Shown: positions 24,299-36,614, counted from the first letter of the stretch. The stretch is DNA of 64,000 nucleotides from Rotaria sp. Silwood1 (GCA_905250075.1 CAJNOP010000173.1:186001-250000); one strand, 5' to 3'. Program-made: numbers and translations. The notes: a model not told the origin generated them from the sequence alone.

Positions 24299-25380
24299 TT
24301 AATAGAACAAAGTTCGAAATGTCACTAAAGATATTTTAGTTTGATTGTATAAATAAAACTTCATTTTATAGTTGAATACAAGTTTAAGGAAACTTATCAT
24401 GATCACCTCACCTAAGAAAAGAAAAAATCCATACACATGTGTACCTCTGCCAGTTGCATTATTATCTAAGTACAGATGAACCATTATTGTATAGCTGACT
24501 CGAGATCAATAAAATGGAGACGAATTCATCGAGGTTTGTTGTTCTGAACATGCATTAATTAGAAATCAGAGAAAGAAATCATGCTACAAAGATATCGGAT
24601 GATTCCATGTTACGAATCATTCATTTCGTCAAAGCATCCATTTATTATTTATTTATATAATGATTTTTATCAATTGTACTATTTCTTGAAAATAAATGGT
24701 TCAAAGCACTTGAACTTACTTATTTTCTCTTTAAAACTTGTAATTTTTCAGGCAAATACTTCATCAGATGAAAAACCGGGTTTTTCATTGATCTTTTTTT
24801 TCAAGACTGATAAATCATCTTTAATAAAATCTTATTCGTTTATTTGTATGTTCAAAAAGCGAATACTTTTTGCACAACTAATTTAACTTGCGAAAATTCT
24901 GTTGTGACTCTTAAAGTACTCCTTAAATATGGAAGTCATTCCCTTTTTCGATGTTGTTCATGCTTAGTCCATTTCTGTGTCCTATTCGACAAAACTATTT
25001 TATATGACATGTAACAATGAGATGCAGCAGAACTAAAAATTTCACTAGTTATTAATTGAGGAAAATCAGTATCAATTTGAATCGATCACATATTCACGAC
25101 ATCATTTGTGATTTGATTAAATAAAGAACTTGACGTAACGACGATTGTTGTTGTTTACTCAAATAATGATCCGATATATCAGAACGAAGACCGTCAAGAC
25201 AAATAGGTTCAAACAAAATCAATTTCAAATAACGTATATTCATATTTGTTTATTATAATCAAAGTCTTATATCAAACAATCTGTAGTCTTTTTTCGATGA
25301 TGACTCAAATAGGTGAGAATTTCTGTAAATGTATTTCGATGTTCTAACCATGATTACGATTTGAGTGTTTTCACATTCAT
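24299..25380 (-). pseudogene. TRAF/MATH-type gene, decayed copy B
   Basis: The upstream part holds the TRAF-finger motif LRSDISDHYLSKQQQSSLRQ (about 25180-25120) followed by a stop. The downstream part (24299-24484) reads HLYLDNNATGRGTH and FNYKMKFYLYNQTK, matching the MATH blocks of the sister gene at 26.1 kb (CLCLNGYRDARRTY, FNYTVTFCLYDQTP). Frames do not connect, and most of the coiled coil and the second half of MATH are missing. A second decayed paralogue in the same orientation as its neighbours. Confidence 0.6.
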
Positions 25381-26126
25381 TCAGAAAAAGCACCAGAAAC
25401 GTAAAGATGCTTAAAAAAGTAAGTAGTTCATCTCAAGAACGTCAAAAGAAAATTCCTCTGCAATATTTTGATGTGTTTTGCAGATAAAAATAACTTTTCA
25501 TTTCGTGATATTTGTACAAAATATTGAGAGAAAACTTTTTGAACGTTTTGAATATATAAAAGTTTTTGTTTTCAAAGTGTCTCCATGTATCTCTAGGATC
25601 ACGAAATAGTAGTGCTTATCGTTTATGGCTGCTCTTTTTGCATGGAAAACATTTACGTACAAAATTGGTATGTCTGTCAACAATATGACACATTTACGTT
25701 TACATCATTAACTGTTAAGAATAAAAAAGAAAATTTAATCAAAAATCCAAATAGACCTTGAATTTTTTTCAGACAAGAAGTTTACACTTCTTGCTCCGAA
25801 GTGTATTTTTGTCCTCAAATGAAATCGGAAAAATAAGATCTATTTATTAATGTTTCAGAGATTTTCGATAAAACTATCTGGATAATGATTCCTTAAAATA
25901 ATTTTTCTTCCAGTACATTTTTTTTCAGTTATCAGACAACGAAATAATTCCACTTTATACGAAAGATCGATAAGCTCTACTTGATTATCAAACAATAGAA
26001 AAATCATAAAGGAATGCTTGATTTATATATTAAATTGTAAAAAATTTTATAAACTCAAAATAGAATACGCTTGATTATTGATTCAATACTTGGTATAAAT
26101 TAAACGGTAGGTCATCTTTAAGATAT

Positions 26127-27698
26127 TTATAGTTGGCCCTCAGGTTCTAATTGTGCTCTTCTTTTCATTTCTTGCTGGATCATAGCTTGTTGAATATGCG
26201 TTGGTAGACCAGGATTGAGACTTAATGCATAGGGTAATAATGTTTTGAGTGTTTCTCCAAAATCAACCATAACTTTGATAAACATTGTGTCGTCTCGTAC
26301 ATATGGACTTCCTTCCTCTTGAATTGCCTCCAACAGGAAAAATTTCGGGATGCCACTGGCTATATGCATATTCGATCGAGGTCGTTGAAAACTACTTGAC
26401 TTACTATCTGGTCGAAATGAATTAATAATATGTCGTTGTGCAGGTGTTTGATCATATAAACAAAATGTGACTGTATAGTTAAATGGAAATTTGAGAATTG
26501 GATCGTATTCACCTCGCATCAGCACAAAAAAGAGTGACATATATGTACGGCGAGCGTCTCGATAACCATTTAAACACAAACAAGATCCCATTTTGTAGCC
26601 ACTTGGAGATGAATAAAATAGAGGCGAATAAATGAATGTTTGTCTTTCAGACTGTGCATCAACTGAAAATTAAACAAAAAAAATACCTTAAGAAGAGCAG
26701 AAGAAAATATAAAGAACTTTAAGAGCTCAACAATATTGATCATTCATTATATCAACAGATTACTCCGAGATTGTGTTCAAGAATAAGTATATAATATGTT
26801 GAACACTATATTTATTCATATACGTAGCATTTATTGGTTTTAATAGAAACTGAACAGCATATTACTCTTTGATGGCCTTTTCAATAAGGTTTTCTATTTT
26901 TATCATTGAGGATAAGACTGATTGGTCAACTTACTAATTTTCTCATGCAAGTTTGTAATTCTCCAAATCAATGTTCCATCATATGAAACACATTGCAAAT
27001 CATTGTTTTTTTCTTGCAATGATGATAAGTCTTGGCTAAGAAGGTCTTGATTATGTTGTACTCCTTCCAAAAAAGGACTTGATTCTTCAACAGATAATTT
27101 GATTTTCGACAATTCTTCTGTCAATGTTGGAAGTGTCATTTGCATTTGAAGTGCTTCATTGGTTAGACGTTGTTCATCATTGGTCAATGTTTCGATGCCC
27201 CCCACTAAGATACTGAGCATTTCATAGAGTTCTTCTACCTGAGTTGTTGTTCGAGGAAGATCAATATCTGCACCTCTGTTGTTTAGCTTTGATAACATTT
27301 GACGAACAACTTTGAGAACAGCATGTTGATGTTGCTCAGTTAAATAATGATCTTGTATTTTGGCACGAATAATCTAAAGAACATGGATTTTTCTTGTTGA
27401 TTTCGTCTAGAGAATAATGCATACTCGTTCATTACAACCAAAACCTTTCAATCTACAGCCAACAATCAGTTGTTGATATTCGAAGACTTTGTGTTCATTG
27501 AATTCGTTAACTGAATTGAACTGTTTGCCACAATAATCACATTTGAGATTTGAATGTGATTGATAAAGATGTTCCTTTGAAACATCAAGGAAAGAACATT
27601 CAGGAATAAAATAAATATAAAATGAATTACTTGATAGTTATTTAAGATACCATTCCACTGACAAAAAGAACAATCAATAGGCAGTGATTTCATTTCAT
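26127..27698 (-). CDS. TRAF-like protein: zinc fingers, coiled coil, MATH; 5' end in gap; exons 27631-27698, 27426-27575, 26935-27373, 26127-26662
   Basis: Probable receptor-proximal adaptor or E3 ligase of the TRAF type, cytoplasmic. Four exons connect in phase through introns of 55, 52 and 272 bp with GTAATT, GTATGC and GTAAGT donors. Domains in order: zinc finger MKSLPIDCSFCQWNGILNNY; TRAF-type finger CDYCGKQF...HKVFEY; third finger GCRLKGFGCNER-IIRAK...HYLTEQHQHAVL; a coiled coil of about 90 residues with heptad Leu/Ile; then MATH/TRAF-C starting YDGTLIWRITNLHEKI, with YSPLFYSSPSGYKM, RTYMSLFFVLMRGEYDPI, SFQRPRSNMHIASGIPKFF and YVRDDTMFIKV. The N-terminus, expected to be RING, falls in the 100-N gap. 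In HKVFEYQQL the usual Cys ligand is Tyr, so that finger may be weak. Two decayed paralogues lie downstream. Confidence 0.82.
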
Positions 27699-27798
27699 NN
27701 NNNNNNNNNNNNNNNNNNNNNNNNNNNNNNNNNNNNNNNNNNNNNNNNNNNNNNNNNNNNNNNNNNNNNNNNNNNNNNNNNNNNNNNNNNNNNNNNNN
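27699..27798. other. Assembly gap (100 N)
   Basis: Exactly 100 unknown bases, the usual placeholder for unknown length. It hides the start of the TRAF-like gene and the nucleotide-binding domain of the ABC transporter, so the real gap is probably larger than 100 bp or the two sides are not truly adjacent. Confidence 0.98.
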
Positions 27799-29042
27799 TA
27801 GTGCAACTTTTTGGCCAGGTGCAATTGAAAAGGAAATATTAGTAAATATTTGTTGTTCAGGTCGAATTAGATATGTACGTGAGACATTATCAAAATAAAT
27901 ACTTCCATCAAAATTATTTAGTTCAATAGAACAATTTTCATTGGATGTTGAAGGAATTTTTGGTTGACGATCAAGTAAATCAAATATTCTTTTTACTTGC
28001 ACCAACTGTTTACATAAATTCTAGAGGATAAATTGAGAAAATAAGAGATTATTTTTATTTCATCATAATAATTGAATATTTATTGCCATAGAGTGAAGCA
28101 AGATAAGCAAAAGCAACAGCAACTTGTATCAAATACAAAAGAAATGATGATAGAATACTAGTTGATAATTTTTTATCATGAACTAATTTGGCACCATACC
28201 TAAAATTACAAACTCTCAGACTTTATTTACATAACATCAAAGTCTTTAAAAAAACAGAGCTGAGTATATATCAACATACAGAACGTCCGAATCGTTTTTC
28301 TTTCATATTATCAAATATGTTTTATAGTTTAAAAACAAAGTAATAATACAGATCATTTTCACTAAGATTACCAGTTTTCTTCTCAAATGTATATACAATG
28401 GATTCAAGTAAAGAACAAAAAATATAAATATAAATACAAGATAACATTGATGAAAAACAAGAACAAATTTAATAATAGCAAAAGTCAATGAACCGATAGC
28501 TATCAATAAGAGAGCCATGGTAAATAGATATCGATTGAAAGGAAATGAAGAACGACCTATTGGTCTGTAGAGACGAAGAATCACAAGTGTTTCCAGTTCA
28601 GTGAGTAGAATAATGAGAAGAATAAGTTTAAACATTGAAATAATCACAAGATCAAAGATAGATATAGTTAGATGAAAGTGAATGATATCATCGATCAGTA
28701 AATGAGTTCGACTACCTGAAACTCGGCAGAAACAGATGATATTTGTCATAGTATTTTGTTGATTAGAAAATGAGTACCTGAAAGCCAAATGATTAGTAAT
28801 AAGAAAAATTCTAGGAAAACAAGTCCATGAAGAATATTACTGAGACGAAAATGAGAGAACAATGGAATGAGAATAGTATTATGAATGGACGAATTTGAAT
28901 TGTTGATGCTGGTATTTTGAGCATTATCATCCAATAGCAAAGGATTTTCATCCTCGATCAATGGTATATCAATAATTGCTGCATCATCAACACTATGTGA
29001 AGTCATATTTAGAATAAACAGTAGATGGATGATGAAAAACAT
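27799..29042 (-). pseudogene. ABCB-type half-transporter, incomplete (N-terminal membrane part, last TM helix, start of NBD)
   Basis: The N-terminal exon (28778-29042) joins in phase, across a 62-bp intron with GTACTC donor, to an exon from 28715. Together they encode four or more hydrophobic helices, like the extra N-terminal domain of TAP/TAPL-type transporters. Further on come FDNMKEKRFGRS, then YGAKLVHDKKLSTSILSSFL followed by an LLYLIQVAVAF helix (last TM of the exporter core). Next come the linker VKRIFDLLDRQPKI and the nucleotide-binding start with A-loop RTYLIRPEQQ and PGQKVAL, where the N gap begins just before Walker A. Only about 100 bp separate the N-terminal domain from FDNMKEK, so roughly five core helices are missing. 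No good donor follows LASLYG. It is a deleted gene, or a misassembly next to the gap. Confidence 0.65.
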
Positions 29043-29416
29043 GTTGATAAACACCGTGATTGCATTAATAGTAATGAATAAGCAATTTTCTTTTTTTTTT
29101 TGAAGGATGGTAGCAACTAATTTAGAAAAGAAACAAGGTCATCCGTTGATTGTTTGATTTGCTCAGCCGATCAAGAAACAGCATACGTTGTACTAATGGA
29201 GATCAACTAGTGAAATGAGAAGGCACTGTCAGTCTTAGTAGTCAATATAAAGTTTTGCTTGGTTAACAAAGACAGATAATAAAGAATTGGACTCTATTAC
29301 GTTTTCCATTACACACTGGTATTCTTAATTAATCAAACCATGTATGAATCACATTCGAGTCCCTAAGCGAACACCAAAGAGAAACTTATATATTGATCTA
29401 CTTGCTAATATCATTT

Positions 29417-29470
29417 TGGATGTGGGTGTGGCTGTAGATGAAATGAAGATCCACGCCCACACCCACATCT
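29417..29470. repeat. TGTGGG/CCCACA hairpin (copy 7)
   Basis: GATGTGGGTGTGGCTGTAGA, loop TGAAATGAAGAT, then CCACGCCCACACCCACATC. It lies between the ABC gene and the U-box pseudogene. Confidence 0.85.
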
Positions 29471-29716
29471 CTGAAACAAGTTTTGTTTTTCAATCGCTAT
29501 TTTCAATAAAACTCATTTCATAAAAAGGACAAATGAGACTTCAAAAAGGATGAATTTCAGTAAATTTTGATGTGCAGCAGCAGTTAAAATAAACATTGGT
29601 TGGTCTGCTAATAAATCTGCAGGTGCTTTTTAATGCATTGCATAACTTTCCTTTAACTTGATGTTTTTCAATATCTCCATACACACATTGAAGTTAGACA
29701 AACATTCGTTCGAGAG

Positions 29717-30807
29717 ATGAATAAATCTGACGATTTACTACTATGTACCGTACTATTAATATTGTTTCGAGATCCAGTTTTAGCTGAAGATGATCATACA
29801 TACGAAAGACAAGCTATTCTAGAATGAATTAAAAAAATGGTCGAAGTCCCATAACTGTGCAACCATTATCAATAGAACATTTATATCCAAATTATGCTAT
29901 TGAGATAGTAGTTGATAATTTTGAAAAATCATTGAAGAATAAAAATTGTCGATACAAACTTCATATTCATGTCAAAAAGAAATTCGGACGATCATTATTT
30001 TAATCATTTGGAAGACTATTTTTTATGCAGAGTGGTTACAAAAAAATGATAATGATCCAGAAATAATGTTCTTAAAAATTGATGATGCTCGGTGCCAAAA
30101 AAAAAAGAAGCATCATTCTATATTGATCTTAGTCATCACCTACATATTGTTAGAACATATGGATTAATGTACGCAGAAAATGATGATGATGATAATGAAA
30201 GTATGCTATTATAAAAACATGCACCTATTGGAAGTCTATGTGATTTATTGCAAGCACGAAGAAAAGCACCAAATGAAAAATTTCTTATGGAAATGGTTTT
30301 ACAAATTCTTCATGCCTTGATCTTTTTAGCATATAATAATATCGTTCATGCTGTTTTAGCATGTCTCAATGTTTTATTTTTTCGTAGTGATGAAAATAAT
30401 CGAAGAAATAATCTCGTCAAAATAATTAATTTTGGTCTTAGTCAACATCGTCAACTATATTTCTCAGCATCAAATGCATCAAAAAGTATTTTAAATATCA
30501 TTCCTGTATGATATGTGGCACCAGAAATACTTTCAACGAATGCAAAACCAGAGATTTATAAAGAAAAGTCGGATGTTTATTTAATGTGTTTGTATTTGAG
30601 AGGCCTATTCTTGCGGCGTTATTGTTCGTGAGCAAAAATTAGTAACGACAACAATGTTGTTCGTCGTGTTGTTAATGCTGAGCTATTACCAAAATCTTCT
30701 AATTGTAGTGAGTCATACTGGTCAATTATTTGTAGAACGTAGTCAAAAACACCCCAATATTGATCAACATTTGCTGAATTAAAACATTTTTTAACTAAAT
30801 TAAACTA
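29717..30807 (+). pseudogene. U-box plus tyrosine-kinase-like gene, inactivated
   Basis: ATG 29717 opens a U-box (LLILFRDPVLAEDDHTYERQ), whose conserved Trp codon is TGA after AILE. After a one-base shift it continues NGRSPITVQPLSIEHL. A kinase-like domain follows in pieces: YAEWLQKN...IMFLKIDDAR, IDLSHHLHIVRTYGL, GSLCDLLQARRKAPNEKF, IVHAVLACLNVLF, KIINFGLSQHRQLY, APEILSTNAKPE and FAELKHFLTK with TAG near 30807. The catalytic loop has lost its Asp (HAVLACLN for the usual H-x-DLACRN), and DFG is NFG, so the fold would be catalytically dead even if restored. Several stops and shifts confirm a pseudogene. The U-box and kinase architecture occurs in bdelloid-specific families, from memory. Confidence 0.8.
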
Positions 30808-32004
30808 GGAAACAACATTTAAACCAGTAAATAGAAATATTAATTGTATTTTATTGAGAGTATTCTTCAAAATCTATACTAACATTCAAAATATTCCCTT
30901 TAATCTTTCAAATTAGTTTTCAATCAACATGTTTCTTTGATATATTAAGCTGATCATAAGAATGTAAAAATTTCATCAAATCTAAAATTAAATCCATTAT
31001 CTCAAGTTCAACCAAACGCATATTTTCCTTTGTATTCACTTGAATATCTTATAGATGGGAAGATTCATTTCGAAAAACGAATACTATCATTGGTTACTCC
31101 GTTACAGTCAGTACTGAAACAATGTTTACCCAACAACAAAATAGTTAAGATAGAGCAGAGAAAGCTATTTAAATTTATCAATAACGGTTAAATTCAAGAC
31201 TTATTTCTAGTGATAAAATATGCTTTGGAAAAGAACCGAAACAAAATCGGATAGATGTCTGATCTCTTACTAAAAAAAAAACATTATTTTTTCATTTTTG
31301 AACATCCGAATCCAGTGAGAAATCATAAATGAAAACTCATGTTGCTTCTTTTTCTCTAATTTTGATCATAGAATTGCATTTATGGACCGTTCTCTTAACA
31401 CATATAGGTTTTAAAACTAAAAAAAAGTGTATGAAATTGAAACCATTGTTCATTTATTGGAATATTTATGTTATAATTGCTTTTGCGTCATTATCATTAT
31501 GAAGTAAATGTGTTACCGTTTATTAACCTATGCTTCATGTATCAACTTGATTAGTATCTAACCTTTCATCTATTGAAGAATATGGGTATGTGAGTGAGCG
31601 GGAGTGGATAATTTGACTTCGTCTAGTCGTTTCTGCGTCTGCATCCATGCTCTTGACCACGAAGTGTATTCCGCTCATCGTCTGAATTATAGCCATTGGA
31701 TATAAATGCAGATGTACGTGGATGAGTCATCTCTTCACCCACAGAGCATCGCACATCCAGTGATGATACCGATCCTACACCCACGTCCATTGGGGATTCA
31801 CATCAATGCTCACACATACACCCACACATTGCACACAGCAAAGTTTGCCTTTCTATTTCATTGCGAATGTGAAGGACGAAGCAACAACAGATAGCGCGGA
31901 GGCATTAATGGTATGAATTATTCCTAGTGATTGCGTTGCACACTCGGCGGTGCCTTTGAATGCTAAGATACTATTACTTGGCTAACTAAGGTAGTCATAG
32001 TGTA
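30808..32004. other. Intergenic; one open stretch and a degenerate hairpin cluster
   Basis: An 80-codon open frame without start runs from about 30945 to 31191 (PNAYFPLYSLEYLIDGKIHF), unassigned. From 31580 to 31840 the sequence is rich in GTGAGTGAGCGGGAGTGG and CACACATACACCCACACA words with a TCATCTCTTCACCC piece. These are worn TGTGGG-family hairpins. Confidence 0.4.
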
Positions 32005-32315
32005 ATGGCAAGTATCAGCATGTTCGATAATAATAATTTCTCGACATTCTTTGTTATTCAACTCGATTTCGACACTTACAATAGTGAGAGTAATCGAAAT
32101 GTACAACAACAACTACGCAGTACAATAAACCAATTTTAAAACATTCGAAAATGCAACTGATAGTGAAGAACAAATTCAAAAATTGAATAGAAACAATCGA
32201 ATTGTTCTTATTGTTCGCAATAAATTAGCATAACCAGGCGTATGTGTGCCAATAATAAGGGCACAATCTATGTGAATCTTCTATTGGTCCATTAATGAGT
32301 CAACATTCGGTCACT
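32005..32315 (+). pseudogene. N-terminal relic of ADP-ribosyltransferase/TPR gene
   Basis: ATG 32005 opens MASISMFDNNNFSTFFVIQL followed by NVQQQLRSTINQF and TAA. In another frame it continues TFENATDSEEQIQKLNRNN and RIVLIVRNKLA, then a stop. The blocks align with the N-terminal exon of the intact gene at 39.4-39.8 kb (FTCFWLDQDI..., EECEQAIRNITHEKVILICS). No ART or TPR exons follow, so only the N-terminal module survives. Confidence 0.6.
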
Positions 32316-32329
32316 ATGCGGTTAAACGT

Positions 32330-33397
32330 TCTGACCTCATGACCGGTAGTAAGTGTCTACTCGCTCTGTTATCTATTTATTATTTCCTTTCTGCTCTTTG
32401 TTTCCTGTCTCGTATATAAGCTCGTGTTCTGTATGAAATGGACAGAATTGTTATGATGGAGTAGTGTAGTGAACATCGTACACTGAGGATAGCAGTAAAG
32501 TTACTTCTTCAGTTTCTCAAAGTTGATCAACAACAAAGTAAATATTGCAGTAGTAACAAAACACTTTATCCTTTCATTTTCGTTATAGTATGAAGGATGG
32601 GTGAGTATGATACGAATATGAGTGTCTCTTCTTCACTTATATCGAAACAGTTCGAGTATGACCTCTTCCCGAAGAAGGAGGCGAAATGAGCTGTTTCTAT
32701 CTGTATCCGGTCGTTTCTTCTCATCATCGCTAATCATAAACATAAAATGATTAATTTTCTCTTGATGTACTTGCTGTATCTTGCAATCAACAATAAAACA
32801 AAATAGCCATCTTCAATGTAAGATACTCATTAAAAATTTCCTCGCAAAATTTTTCATAGAATCTTTTTTAAATGATGTCATCGATTTCATCATTCTCCAA
32901 AAATCTCAGTGTTGACACTCTGAGTGTTCCTCCTTTTTATGTTCGAATTTACTGGCTCGAGATAAATATTCTATTTGTTGCTATATACAGATGTTTACAA
33001 AAGAACCATCAGGATTTTCAAGATCTTGATCAGTAACTGGTTAGATAAAGAATCCAAAATTTCACGAATGTAGAAAGAAATGATTTTGATTAGATGTACG
33101 GCTCTAAAAGTAATACAATTAAGTTTTTTCTCAATTTATCTTATCTATGCTATGCGACATCTTATAAAGTAAAGTAAGAAAACAGATGACAAAATCCAAC
33201 AACGCGACTATATTCTCATTGTGCAACAATATTGGATGTTTCTATTACATATGGCTTGATGAGTCATTATTTTATTTTGTTTTTCCCCAGTTTTCATACC
33301 CATATGCAATAACAGTCGGCATAGGGTTGTTCCGTTTTTTGTCATATAAATACCATGTCTTTTTTAAACATTCTAAGAAGTTTTTCTTCACAGCATA
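32330..33397. other. Intergenic upstream of E2-like gene
   Basis: No gene is accepted. It contains a TATATAA word at about 32413 with a polypyrimidine run before it, possibly promoter-like or solo-LTR-like, but no terminal repeats or target duplication were found. Confidence 0.35.
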
Positions 33398-35570
33398 ATG
33401 AGTGTGACTTTCAAGCCACAGAATACGAAGGTTGCTGCGACGAAGCGAATAATAAGGTATAGAAGTTAATTAATGAAAGGGTTTTATTATTCGTACTTGC
33501 ATATGTTGAATATTTTTTTAGAGATTTGAAAGATCTCGACAAACTTCCAGTACCTGGGCTCGGTGTTACCTGTCCTGATGAATCGAATCCATTTGTTTTA
33601 CATTGTAATGTATGTATTTCAATAAATATCTAATCCACACTATGAGAATAATGGATTTATAATCCAGGTATTGATCAATGATGGACCCTATCGTGGAATT
33701 ATGATTCATTTAATTCTTCATATTCCAGAAGATTATCCATTGACAGGTCCAGCTGGAAATATAGCACCTGGTTTAGAATTTGATTCTAGGTATCATGCTC
33801 ATATTCATGAAGACTACAGGTATAATCATAATTAGTCTCATGATTGATAGTGGATTTTCTAATTTAGTTTTATCACTTTTAGAAATGGACATGCTTTGTG
33901 TAATGATTTACTAACAAATTATGCTTCCTATTTTCGTGCCATCGACAGGGGTACTATCCAAAAAGCCAGTGGTTGGAGGTAACTAAATGATTTGTCGACA
34001 CTATCTAACTCTCTGTACTTATTTTCTCTCGTGATTTTTTAGTCCTGGATATACTTTATCAACTGCACTCCTTCAAATTGTCACATTTTTTGCAGACCCT
34101 GATTTTAAGGTTAATCCTTCTTCAGAGAGTATTGCTCATCTTCACGATATGGTAAAGAAATTCGTATGCAAAACATGCGGCCATTCTTATACTAATCCAA
34201 ATCCGGCTATAGTTGATTATAATGAAACAAGACCAGATAAACAACAAGCAAAAGAAGAAACTATGCCGAAGGAACAAGAAGAACTAATAAAATCTGAACA
34301 TGAACGCTTACGATTACAGCGTGAATTAGCGGAAAAATTAACTTGTGGTATAACAAAACAAAATGTCCTAGAAGATCAAATTTGTCTCGGTTATCCATTA
34401 TTGATCACACGTGATAGTCGCGGCCGATTGTGGCCAGAAATTGTTTTGGAACTCATCTCTTATGATGCATATGTTGCTGAAATACAGAAATCTGGTGGAG
34501 ACAAATTAGATTTCTATGAACATTTGAAATTTCGTTCTGTCACAGGAGCAGACTACAATCATTGGTTGCCCTTGTATATTAATGCTAATCATTTTAAGCA
34601 AGGACAAATAATTATTCAAAATAGTATTAGTGTTATTCATAATGGTACTGCTCAGGGTAGTACAAGCTATGATTTCATGCCATATATGGCATTGAGTGTT
34701 TTGACTACTTTAATGAATAAATCAGCTGTTCGATTATTTAATGGAGAAATGTATGAATCAAACCAAGCGATAGAAGCTTATTGCCATTTTTTACGTTTAT
34801 TGATGCATTTTATTGATATTTTTCCTGAATTAGGTAGAGTGAAAATATCTATGAACTTTGTTAAAGAATAAATTTCATAATTGATATTTGTCTTTTCTAG
34901 AGAATAGAATTAATAAAACTGTGGAACAGTTCATAACAGCATTATATGGTCGTAATAAAAAAGTAATACCTGATATTGGTGAATTTTTGATACAAATAGC
35001 ATTATCAACAAAATATAAGTTCAATGATATTAAAAATTATGTCTATGAAGAGTATTTTGCTCGACAAATCTTTTGGATTAGAAAAAATAGTACAATCTCA
35101 AGCTTGTCACATATTACAACAAAAGATTTACCTGAAATATTTCAAGCTGTAAAAGTATCAAATCATCTGTTGATATTCAATCTAGACATGGCTGAAACAT
35201 TCATTTTTTCGGGTATCAAAGAGTAAGTATTTGCTTTTGATTCACTGATTTGAAAACAACAACAACTAACAATTATCTTTGGACTATTAGTATACTTAAT
35301 TTTGTTTTATCTACACTAACACTTTGAACTATGCTGTACTATACGTTTTCTTTTTATAGACATTTGGATCGATTATATGGACATCCACCTGCAAATGTTG
35401 TAGAAAAATTTCAACAACGATTGAAAGTCATCAAAGGAATAAATCAGTATAGTGTGTTCATTCAAGCTATACAATTGAATGATAAGATCAAATCACCGGA
35501 TGATATGATTGATCTGATAAAACGTTCCATACGTGTATCAAATCAACAAGGTTATACCAATGTAATATAG
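33398..35570 (+). CDS. UBC-fold (E2-like) protein, seven exons: 33398-33456, 33522-33609, 33668-33819, 33883-33978, 34043-34833, 34901-35222, 35360-35570
   Basis: Predicted E2 ubiquitin-conjugating-like protein of 572 residues. All seven exons join in phase with GT-AG introns of 58-137 bp and no lesion, so the gene looks functional. Residues about 1-150 form the UBC domain: KRIIRDLKDL helix, PFVLHCNVLINDGPYRG, HLILHIPEDYPLTGPAGNIA, then HIHEDYRNGHALCNDLL. Cys106 sits at the catalytic-cysteine position, with Leu-Cys-Asn in place of the usual Ile-Cys-Leu. SPGYTLSTALLQIVTFFADP matches the long C-terminal UBC helix. At about 174 a CKTCGHSY pair of Cys could bind metal. A Lys/Glu-rich linker leads to a ~380-residue C-terminal part (ICLGYPLLITRDSRGRLWPE...) with no domain I can name. 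Start: first ATG before the UBC helix, preceded by a pyrimidine-rich stretch and AG. Confidence 0.85.
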
Positions 35571-36320
35571 ATTGCTCAATAACAAAATCGAATCTGAAAT
35601 GAACGAAAATAATATAATCAATATTAACAAAGACATTTTCAAGAGAGACAAGAAATGGCAATGATTTGTGTTTTAGTAAAACAATCTTAATATACGAAAG
35701 CAAGAGTATCATTAGATGACTCTTTAGTTCGAATCAGTTTCAATTGTTTGTTCATGTAGTTAATATTGTCTTGATCAAACCGTATTTTATTCAATATTGT
35801 CACATGTTAATAAATGACTAACACAAGAAGAATTATATTCAGATTTCCAAAAAAAGTAAATTTTCAAATTGAGGAAAATTTCCAACACAGCAAAAAGAAT
35901 CTATCTAAGAAAATGATGCTGAAATTTACATGTTACTTCCAAAGTTTCATAGCACCTATCGAAATCTATCATATTATTCAATCACTACGAAACTATTTCA
36001 ATGTATTTCCAAATGAGCAAGAAGACTCTAACTTACAAAATTTTAGTCATTTTAGAAGTTACTGGGATATTTCCGATATTATCTACATTGAAAAGAGTAG
36101 CGTCTTCTTTTCAATAATAACGTTATACATTGACATGTACATTAAAAAAATATATTACGTAATTCCTATATTCGCTGAAATTTCTGAATAATTACTAAAA
36201 TTATCAACATTTTGAAGTGTAGATTCTTATTCTCTGTAGGAAACTCATTGATATATGCCGAGCATATCAATATGGTAATCTCCGTATTCTATTGAAGTTT
36301 AAGGTCAGTTTCAAAGTAAT
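35571..36320. other. Intergenic with an unassigned 125-codon frame
   Basis: The frame 35814-36191 (+) begins MTNTRRIIFRFPKKVNF and is rich in Ile/Tyr/Phe. No domain or splice partner is evident, and it may be chance in AT-rich DNA. Confidence 0.25.
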
Positions 36321-36407
36321 GAGGGTGTGGGTGTGAGTGTGGGTGTGGATGGATGTCGATGAATCTCATCATTCTTTATCCACATTCACACACACACCCA
36401 CACCCTG
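36321..36407. repeat. TGTGGG/CCCACA hairpin (copy 8)
   Basis: GAGGGTGTGGGTGTGAGTGT plus GGGTGTGGATGGATG, a spacer with CTCATCATTCTTTATC, then ACACACACCCACACCCT. It is one of the longest-armed copies. Confidence 0.9.
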
Positions 36408-36614
36408 CAGTATCTCCATAGAAATAAGCTAGCGGCCCGAACTTTTTTCAGAATATTCATAGCTCATTTGTACCTATACAATGCACACAGTCTCAACGCA
36501 AAAGCGATTGATCAGTTGGTGACCTTCCCCCGTAAGAGTGTAGTAAGTAGAGCTTTTCTTATATCCGGAATTTTCTTGTTGGTTATAAGACGAAACAGAA
36601 CAGCTAATAAACAT

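Noticed and set aside
32240..32560. Possible solo LTR (TATATAAG core, TGTG start)
   Set aside because: No paired terminal repeat or target duplication was found, and its first part overlaps the ADP-ribosyltransferase relic.
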